NCBI GenBank assembly: GCA_030038035.1 | Contig: JASHPP010000563.1 | Span: 1 to 8,540, forward strand | DNA from: Trebonia sp. | Lineage (GTDB): Bacteria > Actinomycetota > Actinomycetes > Streptosporangiales > Streptosporangiaceae | Reading direction: 5' to 3' | Length of the DNA: 8,540 nucleotides | Shown here: positions 1 through 5,234 of the stretch, one piece after another | How the letters are laid out: each line of letters opens with the position of its first letter | Position numbering within the stretch: position 1 is the stretch's first letter | Notes under the pieces: model-generated | The model's database searches: none | What the model was told of the DNA's origin: nothing | The model's input: the letters and a program-made list of their open reading frames with translations, nothing else | Translations under genes and position numbers: made by a program

Positions 1-234
1 CCGGTACAGCTGGCGTTCCCGGCAGGTCACGGTGTCCACGCCGTCCACCACGACCCTCCCCGCGTCGGGCTGGACCAGCCTGACGAGCGACTTCAGGAAC
101 ACCGTCTTGCCCGTGCCCGAGGGGCCGAGCAGCACGCTCACCTCGCCGGCCGGCAGCGTGAGCGTGACATCCCGCCACACGACGTGGCGGCCGAACGACT
201 TGGTCAGCCCTTCGACAACCACCTCAATCCCCAT
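1..234 (-). CDS. Mce-type ABC transporter ATPase (Mkl/MceG-like), N-terminal part, cut by window edge
   Basis: Translating the minus strand from the ATG at 234 gives 78 residues open to the edge. It begins MGIEVVVEGLTKSFG and has a Walker A motif, GPSGTGKT, at residues 37-44. The stretches VSVLLGPSGTGK and VFLKSL, and the CRERQLY segment near residue 71, match my recollection of the Mkl/MceG family, the cytoplasmic ATPase that powers Mce lipid and sterol importers in actinobacteria; MlaF is the proteobacterial counterpart. A GGGGAGG ribosome-binding site lies just upstream of the ATG. Walker B, the signature motif and the C-terminal extension are outside the window, so the Mce assignment rests on the N-terminus only. 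It is the last visible gene of a minus-strand run of exported proteins; YrbE and Mce genes would be expected further left. Confidence 0.82.
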   Translation of the reverse strand, partial: MGIEVVVEGLTKSFGRHVVWRDVTLTLPAGEVSVLLGPSGTGKTVFLKSLVRLVQPDAGRVVVDGVDTVTCRERQLYR

Positions 235-341
235 CCCGCCTCCCCTGGGGCTGTCGGTAGCGGACATCCTGCCGCACGTGGTGCATCTCGTCCATGCTTT
301 CGGTCATCCGGTGCTTTCGGTCATCCGATCCTGGCCGCCGG
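235..341 (-). other. Intergenic leader of the ATPase with short tandem repeat and tiny overlapping reading frames
   Basis: This 107-bp gap separates the 321-aa exported protein from the ATPase. It contains a 16-bp sequence, TGCTTTCGGTCATCCG, at 295-310 and again at 312-327 (17-bp period). On the minus strand each copy starts an ATGACCGAAAGC reading frame. The first (324 to 304) encodes MTESTG and ends in a TGA that overlaps the ATG of the second. The second (307 to 224) encodes 27 residues and ends 11 bases inside the ATPase gene, out of frame with it. This could be a translational-coupling leader, but it may equally be chance. No promoter or terminator is evident. Confidence 0.35.
295..327. 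repeat. Two-copy 17-bp tandem repeat
   Basis: The 16-bp sequence TGCTTTCGGTCATCCG occurs exactly twice, at 295-310 and 312-327, separated by one base. The period is therefore 17 bp, which suggests a recent local duplication in the gap upstream of the ATPase start. Confidence 0.85.
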
Positions 342-1307
342 TCAGCGCACCGGCTTGGGGACCGGCGGCGGACAGCCAAGGTCGCCGATGAGGGTGCAGA
401 TGGGGCCCTGGGTGAGCACGGCGAAGTTGGCTGGCCCGGACACGGTGCCGGTGAACAGCGGGTCGAGGTTTTCCGTCACCCCGCAGCCTTCGAACGGCGG
501 AATGGTGATCTCGCCGGTCAGCGGGCCGCCGCCTTGCAGGGAGTACGGCTGCGGCCCGGTAGCCAGGCCGGTGAGCTTGACCAGCAGCGCCTGTTTCGTC
601 TGGCAGTGCGAGCCCACGTCAAGCGGCTGCCCGTTGACGTCGACGTCGTAGATGCGCAGCTCCATCAGCGACCAGGCCGTGTTGGACGCCAGCGCGGACG
701 TCGTCCCCACCCCGATGATGTTGATCGTGCCGATCTCGGTGAGCTGCAGGGTCGCCGATACCGGCATGAAACCAAAGGCGAGGAAGGTGGCACGCGCGGG
801 CGGCAGCCCGTGCTCGACCCGGCAGGTGGCGCAGGTCTTATAGTCCAGCTCGGCGGCCGTATCCTCCTCGAAGTAGCCGGTGCTGAGGTTGTATACGACC
901 CGCAGGCCGATCGCCAGGTTGGCCAGCCCCGGCCCCACCAGCGAGGCGCCGTCCAGCTTGCGCACGTCGGCGTAGCCCTTGAGGTACGCGCAGCCAAGCT
1001 CGGGCGCCGGATGGGTGACCGTGGCGCCGCGGGGCGCCTTCGGCAACGGGAAGCGCGGGTTGAGCTTCAGCCCGCCTTTCGGCAGCGCGGGACAGGGGGA
1101 CGGCTTGGCTGCCGGCCTCGCGGTGGCGCTTGGTGCCGCGCTGGCCGCGGCGGTGCTCGCGGCGGGCCTGATCGGGCCGCCCCGCTGGCTGGCCGCGGGC
1201 CCGGCGCTGCTGGCCGCGGCGAGGCTGGCCACGCCGGCGACCAGCGCCGCGCTCCCGGTCGCCGCGATCCACACCGCAACGCGTGCGGGCAGTGCCTTCA
1301 CCGTCAT
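342..1307 (-). CDS. Predicted exported protein of unknown function, 321 aa, paralogous to its upstream neighbour
   Basis: I cannot name a function. The N-terminus has a basic start (MTVKALPAR) followed by an Ala/Val-rich hydrophobic segment at about residues 10-32, consistent with a signal peptide or membrane anchor. An Ala/Pro/Ser-rich linker runs to about residue 71, followed by a cysteine-containing mature region. Residues 260-298 carry GGPLTGEITIPPFEGCG, DPLF and SGPANF, matching the C-terminal domain of the 217-aa protein encoded just upstream. A further PVSAT and VG-x-x-C similarity lies before it. Two CxxC-like cysteines (KTCATC) and a cysteine pair near the C-terminus suggest disulfides outside the cytoplasm. 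The gene starts 19 bp after the 217-aa gene ends, so the two are probably co-transcribed. The ATG at 1307 has an AGGA 8 nt upstream. A GTG two codons later would instead have a GGAG 7 nt away, so the start could be 1301. Its position ahead of an Mce-type ATPase suggests a role in lipid or cell-envelope handling, by inference only. Confidence 0.78.
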   Translation of the reverse strand: MTVKALPARVAVWIAATGSAALVAGVASLAAASSAGPAASQRGGPIRPAASTAAASAAPSATARPAAKPSPCPALPKGGLKLNPRFPLPKAPRGATVTHPAPELGCAYLKGYADVRKLDGASLVGPGLANLAIGLRVVYNLSTGYFEEDTAAELDYKTCATCRVEHGLPPARATFLAFGFMPVSATLQLTEIGTINIIGVGTTSALASNTAWSLMELRIYDVDVNGQPLDVGSHCQTKQALLVKLTGLATGPQPYSLQGGGPLTGEITIPPFEGCGVTENLDPLFTGTVSGPANFAVLTQGPICTLIGDLGCPPPVPKPVR

Positions 1308-1326
1308 GCTCCGTGTCCTGGTACGG

Positions 1327-1980
1327 TCAGGCCGTCTTGGCCGCGCCCAAGATGAGCGTGATCGTGTTGCCGGGGCCCGCTATCGACTCGTTGATCAATG
1401 GTGACAGCAGCCCGGCGGGCCCGCAGCCGGAAAACGGTGGAACCGTGTAGGTGCCGGTCAGCCGGCCGCCCGCGACCACGCTGAAGCCGGGCCGGCTGGT
1501 CGCCGTGATCACCGCCGGGGTGGCGCTCTCACACGAGCCGCCGACCGGTACCGGCAGCCCCGCCACGCTCATGCGGGTGATCTTGAGGATGATCTTCGAT
1601 GTCGCCGTCACGGCCCCGGTGTTGACGTCGACCTTGCCTGTCGTCGCGGCGGCCTGGATGAACTCGGTGGTCGCGCTGACCGGGATCAGCCCGAATTCCC
1701 TGACGGACACCGTCGCCGGGGGCAGGGTCAGGTTCGCGGTCAGGGTGGCGGTTTTGAGGTTCAGCGTGGTCGACAGCGTGCCCGGCCCCAGGCTGACGGT
1801 GGTGTTCGGCACGTCCAGGTAGGTGCTCCCGTGGACAGGGTAAGCAACGGCGATCGTGTTGCCCGAGGACGCGGTCGCCGGGGCCGCCTGGGCCGCGATG
1901 ACCGACGCGGCGGCCAGCAGGCCGACGGCGGCCGGGACGGTCACGGCGCGGACGCCGCGCGACCGCGTGAGACTGTCCAT
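1327..1980 (-). CDS. Predicted secreted protein of unknown function, 217 aa
   Basis: No named function is recognised. A Sec-type signal peptide is clear: a basic N-terminus (MDSLTRSRGVRA), a hydrophobic core at about residues 13-30 and an AQA or ATA cleavage site at about 32-37. The mature part is rich in Thr, Val, Ala and Gly and alternates hydrophobic and polar residues, as in an all-beta fold. It has only two cysteines, in GGSCES and FSGCGP, which could form one disulfide. The C-terminal block at 171-217 (GGRLTG, VPPFSGCG, SPLI, AGPGN) is shared with the 321-aa protein downstream, so the pair probably arose by duplication. The ATG at 1980 is supported by AAGGAG five bases upstream. The gap before it is full of repeats and a strong hairpin. 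I recall similar uncharacterised proteins beside Mce loci in actinomycetes; that is memory, not a search. Confidence 0.78.
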   Translation of the reverse strand: MDSLTRSRGVRAVTVPAAVGLLAAASVIAAQAAPATASSGNTIAVAYPVHGSTYLDVPNTTVSLGPGTLSTTLNLKTATLTANLTLPPATVSVREFGLIPVSATTEFIQAAATTGKVDVNTGAVTATSKIILKITRMSVAGLPVPVGGSCESATPAVITATSRPGFSVVAGGRLTGTYTVPPFSGCGPAGLLSPLINESIAGPGNTITLILGAAKTA

Positions 1981-2037
1981 CGCATCTCCTTGCCTGCTTT
2001 TCCTTGCCTGCGCTGTGTTGCCTGTGTTGCCGGGAGG
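1981..2037. repeat. Short direct repeats in the leader of the 217-aa secreted protein gene
   Basis: The sequence TCCTTGCCTGC occurs at 1987-1997 and 2001-2011 (14-bp period). TGTGTTGCC occurs twice in exact tandem at 2014-2022 and 2023-2031. Read on the minus strand, the first repeat duplicates the AAGGA Shine-Dalgarno core upstream of the ATG at 1980. These look like small slippage duplications; they may affect ribosome binding. Confidence 0.75.
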
Positions 2038-2076
2038 GACTGGCGGCGGCCAGGCAATGCCTGGCCGCCGCCAGTC
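2038..2076. terminator. Perfect 19-bp-arm hairpin between two minus-strand genes (terminator or attenuator-like)
   Basis: GACTGGCGGCGGCCAGGCA at 2038-2056 and its exact reverse complement at 2058-2076 are separated by a single A. In RNA this gives a very stable GC-rich stem. It begins 27 nt beyond the stop of the 215-aa gene and ends 57 nt before the start of the next gene. No U-tract follows on the minus strand, so it is not a classical intrinsic terminator, although U-less hairpin terminators are reported in actinomycetes. It could instead set partial read-through or stabilise the upstream mRNA. Confidence 0.7.
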
Positions 2077-2103
2077 GCCGCGTTGCCGACGTCTCTTACG
2101 CCG

Positions 2104-2751
2104 TCACGGGCTGGTAATGGTCTGCGCCGGGCTGACGGCGTTGACCGCGGTGTACGACGACCCGTCGCCGTCGTTGATCAGCCCGAAGCAGCCGCTCACG
2201 TCGTAGATGTGCAGGTTGCCGCCGGCGGCGAGCACCGTCAGCTTGTGCGTCTTGTTGACGTAGGTGACCTTGACCGTCCCGTTGTCCTTGGTGGCGCCGG
2301 TGCCGTCGACGGTGGCCGCGCAGCCGGGCCCGGACAGCGTGGAGTGGATCCCGGTAATCGTCCCGGTCGTGGTCCCGGTCGACTTGGTGTAGGACACCGC
2401 GTTGAGCTTCCACGGCAGGTGGCTGCTCTTGACGGTGAATTTGATTCCCAGCGGCCCCGTGCAGCCGCTGAAGCTAATCGCGGTGATCGAGCCGATGCCG
2501 GTGCCGGACAGCTTACTGCCCTTCTTGAGCGTGATCTTGGCGCTCGAGGACGTGCACGTGAGCACCGTCTTCGTCTTCGTGTCCTCGAGGAACGTCTTCC
2601 CGATTGCCTTCGCGGTAGCGGTCCCGCCGGGCTTGATCGTCCAGGTGGGGGCTGCTGCCAGTGCGGGCGCCGCGCTAAGGCCGATTAGAAGAGCCACGGC
2701 AGTGCCAGCGATAAGGCCACTGCCCGTCCGTTTCCACTTCCACATCGTCAT
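2104..2751 (-). CDS. Predicted secreted protein of unknown function, 215 aa
   Basis: No function can be named. The basic N-terminus (MTMWKWKR), hydrophobic core at about residues 12-26 and ALA cleavage site at about 30-32 form a good Sec signal peptide. The mature protein is small and rich in Thr, Gly, Lys and Ser. Its four cysteines (LTCTSS, SGCTG, PGCAA, SGCFG) would fit two disulfides. The repeated patterns IGSITAISFSGC and ITGIHSTLSGPGC suggest a beta-rich fold with internal duplication. It does not show the PPFxGCG block of the two downstream proteins. The ATG at 2751 has GAGGAG about 7 nt upstream; a second ATG two codons in is less well placed. It is the first gene of the minus-strand run leading to the Mce-type ATPase, followed by a strong hairpin. 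I recall homologues as hypothetical proteins in many actinomycetes. Confidence 0.78.
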   Translation of the reverse strand: MTMWKWKRTGSGLIAGTAVALLIGLSAAPALAAAPTWTIKPGGTATAKAIGKTFLEDTKTKTVLTCTSSSAKITLKKGSKLSGTGIGSITAISFSGCTGPLGIKFTVKSSHLPWKLNAVSYTKSTGTTTGTITGIHSTLSGPGCAATVDGTGATKDNGTVKVTYVNKTHKLTVLAAGGNLHIYDVSGCFGLINDGDGSSYTAVNAVSPAQTITSP

Positions 2752-2848
2752 GGTGAGTCTCCTCAGGTGTTCTGCCCGGACGAACCCTGCGATCGGGCAG
2801 CTCGCATGTACGGTGCACGCCGCTGCCGCTCGCTGGATACTGGCGAGT

Positions 2849-2878
2849 ACGTTACTTGCACGTAAACATCCGGTGCAA
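2849..2878 (-). promoter_or_regulatory. Candidate promoter of the exported-protein/Mce run with an embedded dyad
   Basis: On the minus strand, TTGCAC (2878-2873) and TAACGT (2854-2849) are separated by 18 bp and resemble -35 and -10 elements. A perfect inverted repeat, CTTGCAC at 2855-2861 and GTGCAAG at 2873-2879 with an 11-bp spacer, overlaps the -35 and abuts the -10. This is where a repressor dimer would block RNA polymerase. The transcript would have a leader of about 90 nt before the ATG at 2751. The rest of the 2752-2915 gap shows nothing else I can support. Confidence 0.45.
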
Positions 2879-2915
2879 GGCTCAAAAAGTTAAGCAGTCG
2901 TGTGTGTCGATTCCG

Positions 2916-3797
2916 CTAGCCAATCAGGCCGGTCAGGTCAAGCCGCCCGAGGCGTTGCGGGTCGGCGAGAATGTCGATCTCGGTGATCTTGTCATCCCGA
3001 ACGGCAATGCCGATGAGCGCGAGGGGCTGGCCCCTGGTCACGACCAGGTATCCCAGGGTTCCGTTGACGAGCACGGGGTGCGCGAAGCGTGCGAGCCCCG
3101 CGAAGCGGCTTGCCTGAGCGGCCACCTCCGACGCCCCCCTGATCAGCTGGGAGGGGCCGAACGGACCGGTGCCCGCGTCGGCGCGGAGCACCACGTCCGG
3201 ATCGAGGAGGGCGAGCAGGCCCGCGAAGTCGTCCCCGCGCGAAGCGGCGAGGAAGGCGTCTGCCACGGCCCGCTGCCTGGCGGGATCGGCCGCGCCGGCC
3301 GCGCTCGCGCCGCGAAGCCGGTGCCTGGCACGGCTTGCCAGCTGCTTGGCGGCCGCCGGGGAACGGCCAAGGATGGACCCGATCTGCGCGAACGGGACCG
3401 CGAAGATGTCGTGCAAGACGAAGGCGAGCCGTTCGGCCGGGGGCAGCGTGTCGAGGACGACGAGCAGCGCGAGGCCGACCGAGTCGGCCAGCAGGGCATG
3501 CTGCTCGGGATCGTCATCAACGGGGGTGACGATCGGGTCAGGCACGTGCGCGCCGAGCAGGTCCTCGCGGCGCGCCGCGCGGGCGCGCAGCATGTCCAGG
3601 CAGACGCGCGAGGTGACAGTAGTCAGCCATGCGCGCATGTTCCGCACGTCGGCGACGTCGGTCTTGGTCAGCCGCAGCCAGGTCTCCTGCACCGCGTCGT
3701 CCGCCTCGGTCAGCGAGCCGAGCATCCGGTAGGCCACTGCCCGCAGGTGCGCGCGGTGCGCCCAGAACGCCTCGGCCGGCCAGTCCGTGCTGTCCAC
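2916..3797 (-). CDS. ECF sigma factor, ECF41/SigJ-like, with C-terminal SnoaL-like domain
   Basis: This 293-residue RNA polymerase sigma factor has region 2 at about residues 11-75 (HLRAVAYRMLGSLTEADDAVQETWLRL pattern, read in parts) and region 4 at about 107-162 (LPPAERLAFVLHD, then the helix-turn-helix IGSILGRSPAAAKQLASRAR). A C-terminal extension at about 173-293 has the look of the SnoaL-like domain that defines ECF41 sigma factors. That domain regulates activity in cis, in place of an anti-sigma factor. HVPDP at 84-88 sits where ECF41 proteins have a WLP-type linker motif, and ADPQRL at 278-283 fits their terminal NPDKL-type motif. I chose the GTG at 3797 because it gives the usual family N-terminus and is preceded by GAGGAAGG; the frame stays open upstream but has no family sequence there. 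The gene is divergent from an oxidoreductase, the typical kind of ECF41 partner, and probably activates both genes through the motifs at 3798-3860. Confidence 0.88.
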   Translation of the reverse strand: MDSTDWPAEAFWAHRAHLRAVAYRMLGSLTEADDAVQETWLRLTKTDVADVRNMRAWLTTVTSRVCLDMLRARAARREDLLGAHVPDPIVTPVDDDPEQHALLADSVGLALLVVLDTLPPAERLAFVLHDIFAVPFAQIGSILGRSPAAAKQLASRARHRLRGASAAGAADPARQRAVADAFLAASRGDDFAGLLALLDPDVVLRADAGTGPFGPSQLIRGASEVAAQASRFAGLARFAHPVLVNGTLGYLVVTRGQPLALIGIAVRDDKITEIDILADPQRLGRLDLTGLIG

Positions 3798-3824
3798 TGT
3801 TACCTTCCTCTGCCGCCATCCGTC
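3798..3824 (+). promoter_or_regulatory. Candidate ECF41-type promoter for the oxidoreductase
   Basis: TGTTACC (3798-3804) is followed after exactly 16 bp by CGTC (3821-3824). From memory the ECF41 consensus is TGTCACA-N16-CGTC, so the -35 part differs at two positions while the -10 part and spacing are exact. The predicted start near 3831 would give a leader of about 48 nt to the ATG at 3879. The -35 directly abuts the sigma gene's start codon. Confidence 0.5.
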
Positions 3825-3833
3825 ATACCCACA

Positions 3834-3860
3834 GACGATCCGAACGAGATCGAGGTGACA
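3834..3860 (-). promoter_or_regulatory. Candidate ECF41-type autoregulatory promoter for the sigma factor gene
   Basis: On the minus strand TGTCACC (3860-3854) is followed after exactly 16 bp by CGTC (3837-3834). Only the last base of the -35 differs from the ECF41 consensus I remember (TGTCACA-N16-CGTC). The predicted start near 3827 gives a leader of about 30 nt to the GTG at 3797. It faces the plus-strand copy, so polymerase could probably occupy only one of them at a time. Confidence 0.62.
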
Positions 3861-3878
3861 ACCTGGGAGGAGACGCAG

Positions 3879-4382
3879 ATGACCGATCGGCCGGCGCCGG
3901 GCCATCCGCTGGAGAAGCCGGCCCCGCGGGCGCAGACCATGGCAGCGCAGAATCTGGTGAACCGGATCATCCGGGGGCTGCTGCGCGCGCCGCTGGTGAG
4001 CCGGCTCGCCGGCAGCCGGCTCACCACGGTGTATGTCGTCGGCCGCAAGTCGGGGCGGCGCTACGCGGTGCCTGTGGCCTATACGAGGCACGAGGGAGAC
4101 CTGCTTATCGGCACGCCCTTCGGCTGGGGCCGCAACCTCCGCACGGGAGAGCCGGTGGCAATCCGGCTCAAGGGCCGCAGGCTGCTCGCCGATGTCCGCG
4201 TCCTTGCAGCAGAGCAGAGCGTGGCCGACGCTTACGCCGTCATGGCGCGCGACAACCACGGCTTCGCCAAGTTCAACAAGATCGGCTTCGACGTCGACGG
4301 CAACCCGGACCCCGGCGACCTGCACCTTGCCTGGGCCGCGGGTGCCCGCGCCTTCCTGCTGACACCCCGCGGGTCGGGCTAG
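3879..4382 (+). CDS. Deazaflavin (F420)-dependent nitroreductase/quinone-reductase family oxidoreductase
   Basis: This protein of 167 residues is close to the usual size of the Ddn-like family (split beta-barrel, F420H2-dependent quinone or nitro reduction). Recognisable features are an N-terminal helix (about 25-45: NLVNRIIRGLL then SRLAGSRL), the strand block TTVYVVGRKSGRRYAVPV at about 49-66, then GDLLIGTPFGWGRNLRTGEPVAIRL at about 72-97 and a family-typical C-terminus with DLHLAW. The exact substrate cannot be read from the sequence. The ATG at 3879 is preceded by GGGAGGAG seven bases upstream. The gene is divergent from the ECF41-like sigma factor and carries a matching promoter motif upstream, so it is probably a direct sigma target. 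Its last bases overlap the end of the convergent GntR gene: both stop codons lie in the same CTAG tetranucleotide. Confidence 0.82.
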   Translation: MTDRPAPGHPLEKPAPRAQTMAAQNLVNRIIRGLLRAPLVSRLAGSRLTTVYVVGRKSGRRYAVPVAYTRHEGDLLIGTPFGWGRNLRTGEPVAIRLKGRRLLADVRVLAAEQSVADAYAVMARDNHGFAKFNKIGFDVDGNPDPGDLHLAWAAGARAFLLTPRGSG

Positions 4383-5029
4383 ATGGCTTCCCGCGGCCCG
4401 CTGCGGGCGAACTGCGCGAGCCGCAGCTCCCGGGACCTCACTAGGTGCCTGGTCAGGTGCGCCCTTGCCGCATCGGGGTCACGGGCAGTGATGGCCGCCA
4501 GCACCTGGGTGTGCTCCTGCCTGGTCTTGCTGAGGTCCTCCGTGGTCTCGTGCGGGGCGCGGTCATAGATCCGCAGTTGCGCGGTCAGCCGGGTGAGCAG
4601 CGTGAAGATCGTGCGGTTACGGCTGGCTTGCCAGAGGGCGACGTGCCATTCGCCGTTCAGCTTCCTGATCTCTGCCGGGTCCGTGAGCCTGCCGGTGACC
4701 TCGTGGATATGCAGCAGCCGGGCCAGGTCGAGGTCGGTGCACCTGGCCGCGGCGCCCGCCGCTGCTTCACCTTCAAGCGCCACCCTGGCTTCGTATATGT
4801 CGAGTACGTCCTGGGCGGTGCCTGAGCAAACCCGGTAGCCGCGTGCGGCTCGCTCGAGCAGGCCGTCCTGTTCCAGGCGGACCAGTGCCTCGCGCACCGG
4901 CGTCCTGGAGATGCCGTAGCGCGCGGCGAGCGCGGTCTCCAAAAGCAAGGCGCCCGGTTCGAACACGCCAGCCAGGACGTCGCCGCGCAGCAGCTCGTAG
5001 GCACGGCCAGTAGCAGCCACAGTGAGCAC
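4379..5029 (-). CDS. GntR-family transcriptional regulator, FCD (FadR/VanR-type) effector domain
   Basis: This regulator has about 216 residues. The N-terminal winged helix-turn-helix covers about residues 8-65 (AYELLRGDVLAG, PGALLLE, YGISRTPVREAL, LEQDGLL), the hallmark GntR DNA-binding sequence. The C-terminal all-helical FCD domain covers about 75-205: IYEARVALEG, then NGEWHVALWQAS, RQEHTQVLAAI and ARAHLTRHL. The histidines in these segments match the usual FCD metal/ligand site. The start is uncertain: in-frame GTG codons at 5029 and 5020 both lack a clear ribosome-binding site, and I chose the first. The gene is divergent from the permease operon, with a palindromic GTATAC operator between them. 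It is most likely a ligand-responsive repressor of that operon and of itself. The ligand would be the imported compound or a derivative (inference). Confidence 0.88.
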   Translation of the reverse strand: MLTVAATGRAYELLRGDVLAGVFEPGALLLETALAARYGISRTPVREALVRLEQDGLLERAARGYRVCSGTAQDVLDIYEARVALEGEAAAGAAARCTDLDLARLLHIHEVTGRLTDPAEIRKLNGEWHVALWQASRNRTIFTLLTRLTAQLRIYDRAPHETTEDLSKTRQEHTQVLAAITARDPDAARAHLTRHLVRSRELRLAQFARSGPREAI

Positions 5030-5054
5030 ACCATGACCGTACCATGTAACAATC

Positions 5055-5075
5055 GTATACTTGTGTATACACAAG
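5055..5075. promoter_or_regulatory. Candidate GntR operator: perfect palindrome plus second GTATAC core
   Basis: CTTGTGTATACACAAG at 5060-5075 is a perfect 16-bp palindrome centred on GTATAC. A second GTATAC lies at 5055-5060, its centre exactly 10 bp (one helical turn) away. FadR-subfamily GntR proteins commonly bind short palindromes of the type GT-N2-AC flanked by A/T. It lies about 30 bp upstream of the GntR gene start and within the divergent gap, overlapping the region where the GntR promoter must be. Confidence 0.65.
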
Positions 5076-5165
5076 CTCGTGGTCACGCGGTTCCATGGCC
5101 TGATCATGTGAGATGGCCTGCCAAGAAACAGCAGTTCATAGCCTACGGCTGTTCCATCGGCTCTC

Positions 5166-5193
5166 TTGACATTTCCTATAACTTATGTAGGAA
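5166..5193 (+). promoter_or_regulatory. Candidate housekeeping promoter of the permease operon with internal dyad
   Basis: TTGACA (5166-5171) is a consensus -35, and TAGGAA (5188-5193) follows after 16 bp as a plausible -10. Transcription would start near 5200, 35 bases before the ATG at 5235. An inverted repeat TTCCTA (5173-5178) and TAGGAA (5188-5193) with a 9-bp spacer lies between and over these elements and could be a second regulator site. The intervening 5076-5165 stretch holds only a direct repeat of ATGGCCTG (5095, 5113) and a weak AGCC-TAC-GGCT hairpin. No TPP riboswitch is seen. Confidence 0.55.
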
Positions 5194-5234
5194 TAATCGA
5201 GTTAATGATGACGCTACCTCACACGGAGACTCGC

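Noticed and set aside
294..1355. A 353-codon plus-strand open frame over the 321-aa exported protein
   Set aside because: It has shadow-frame composition with no signal peptide or motif. The minus-strand protein has a signal peptide and a paralogue next door.
3798..4325. Upstream in-frame extension of the sigma factor to 4325
   Set aside because: The extension is antisense to the oxidoreductase and lacks family similarity; the GTG at 3797 has a good ribosome-binding site and gives the normal ECF N-terminus.
5095..5120. Direct repeat ATGGCCTG (two copies, 18 bp apart)
   Set aside because: It is short, GC-typical and unrelated to the palindromic sites; it is likely chance.
5166..5234. Earlier permease starts (TTG at 5166, ATG at 5205 or 5208)
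   Set aside because: The TTG is part of the predicted -35 box. The ATGs lack a ribosome-binding site, whereas 5235 has GGAG at good spacing.
5076..5234. TPP riboswitch upstream of the ThiM operon
   Set aside because: I looked for the conserved CTGAGA-type core and paired stems and did not find them; a covariance search would settle it.
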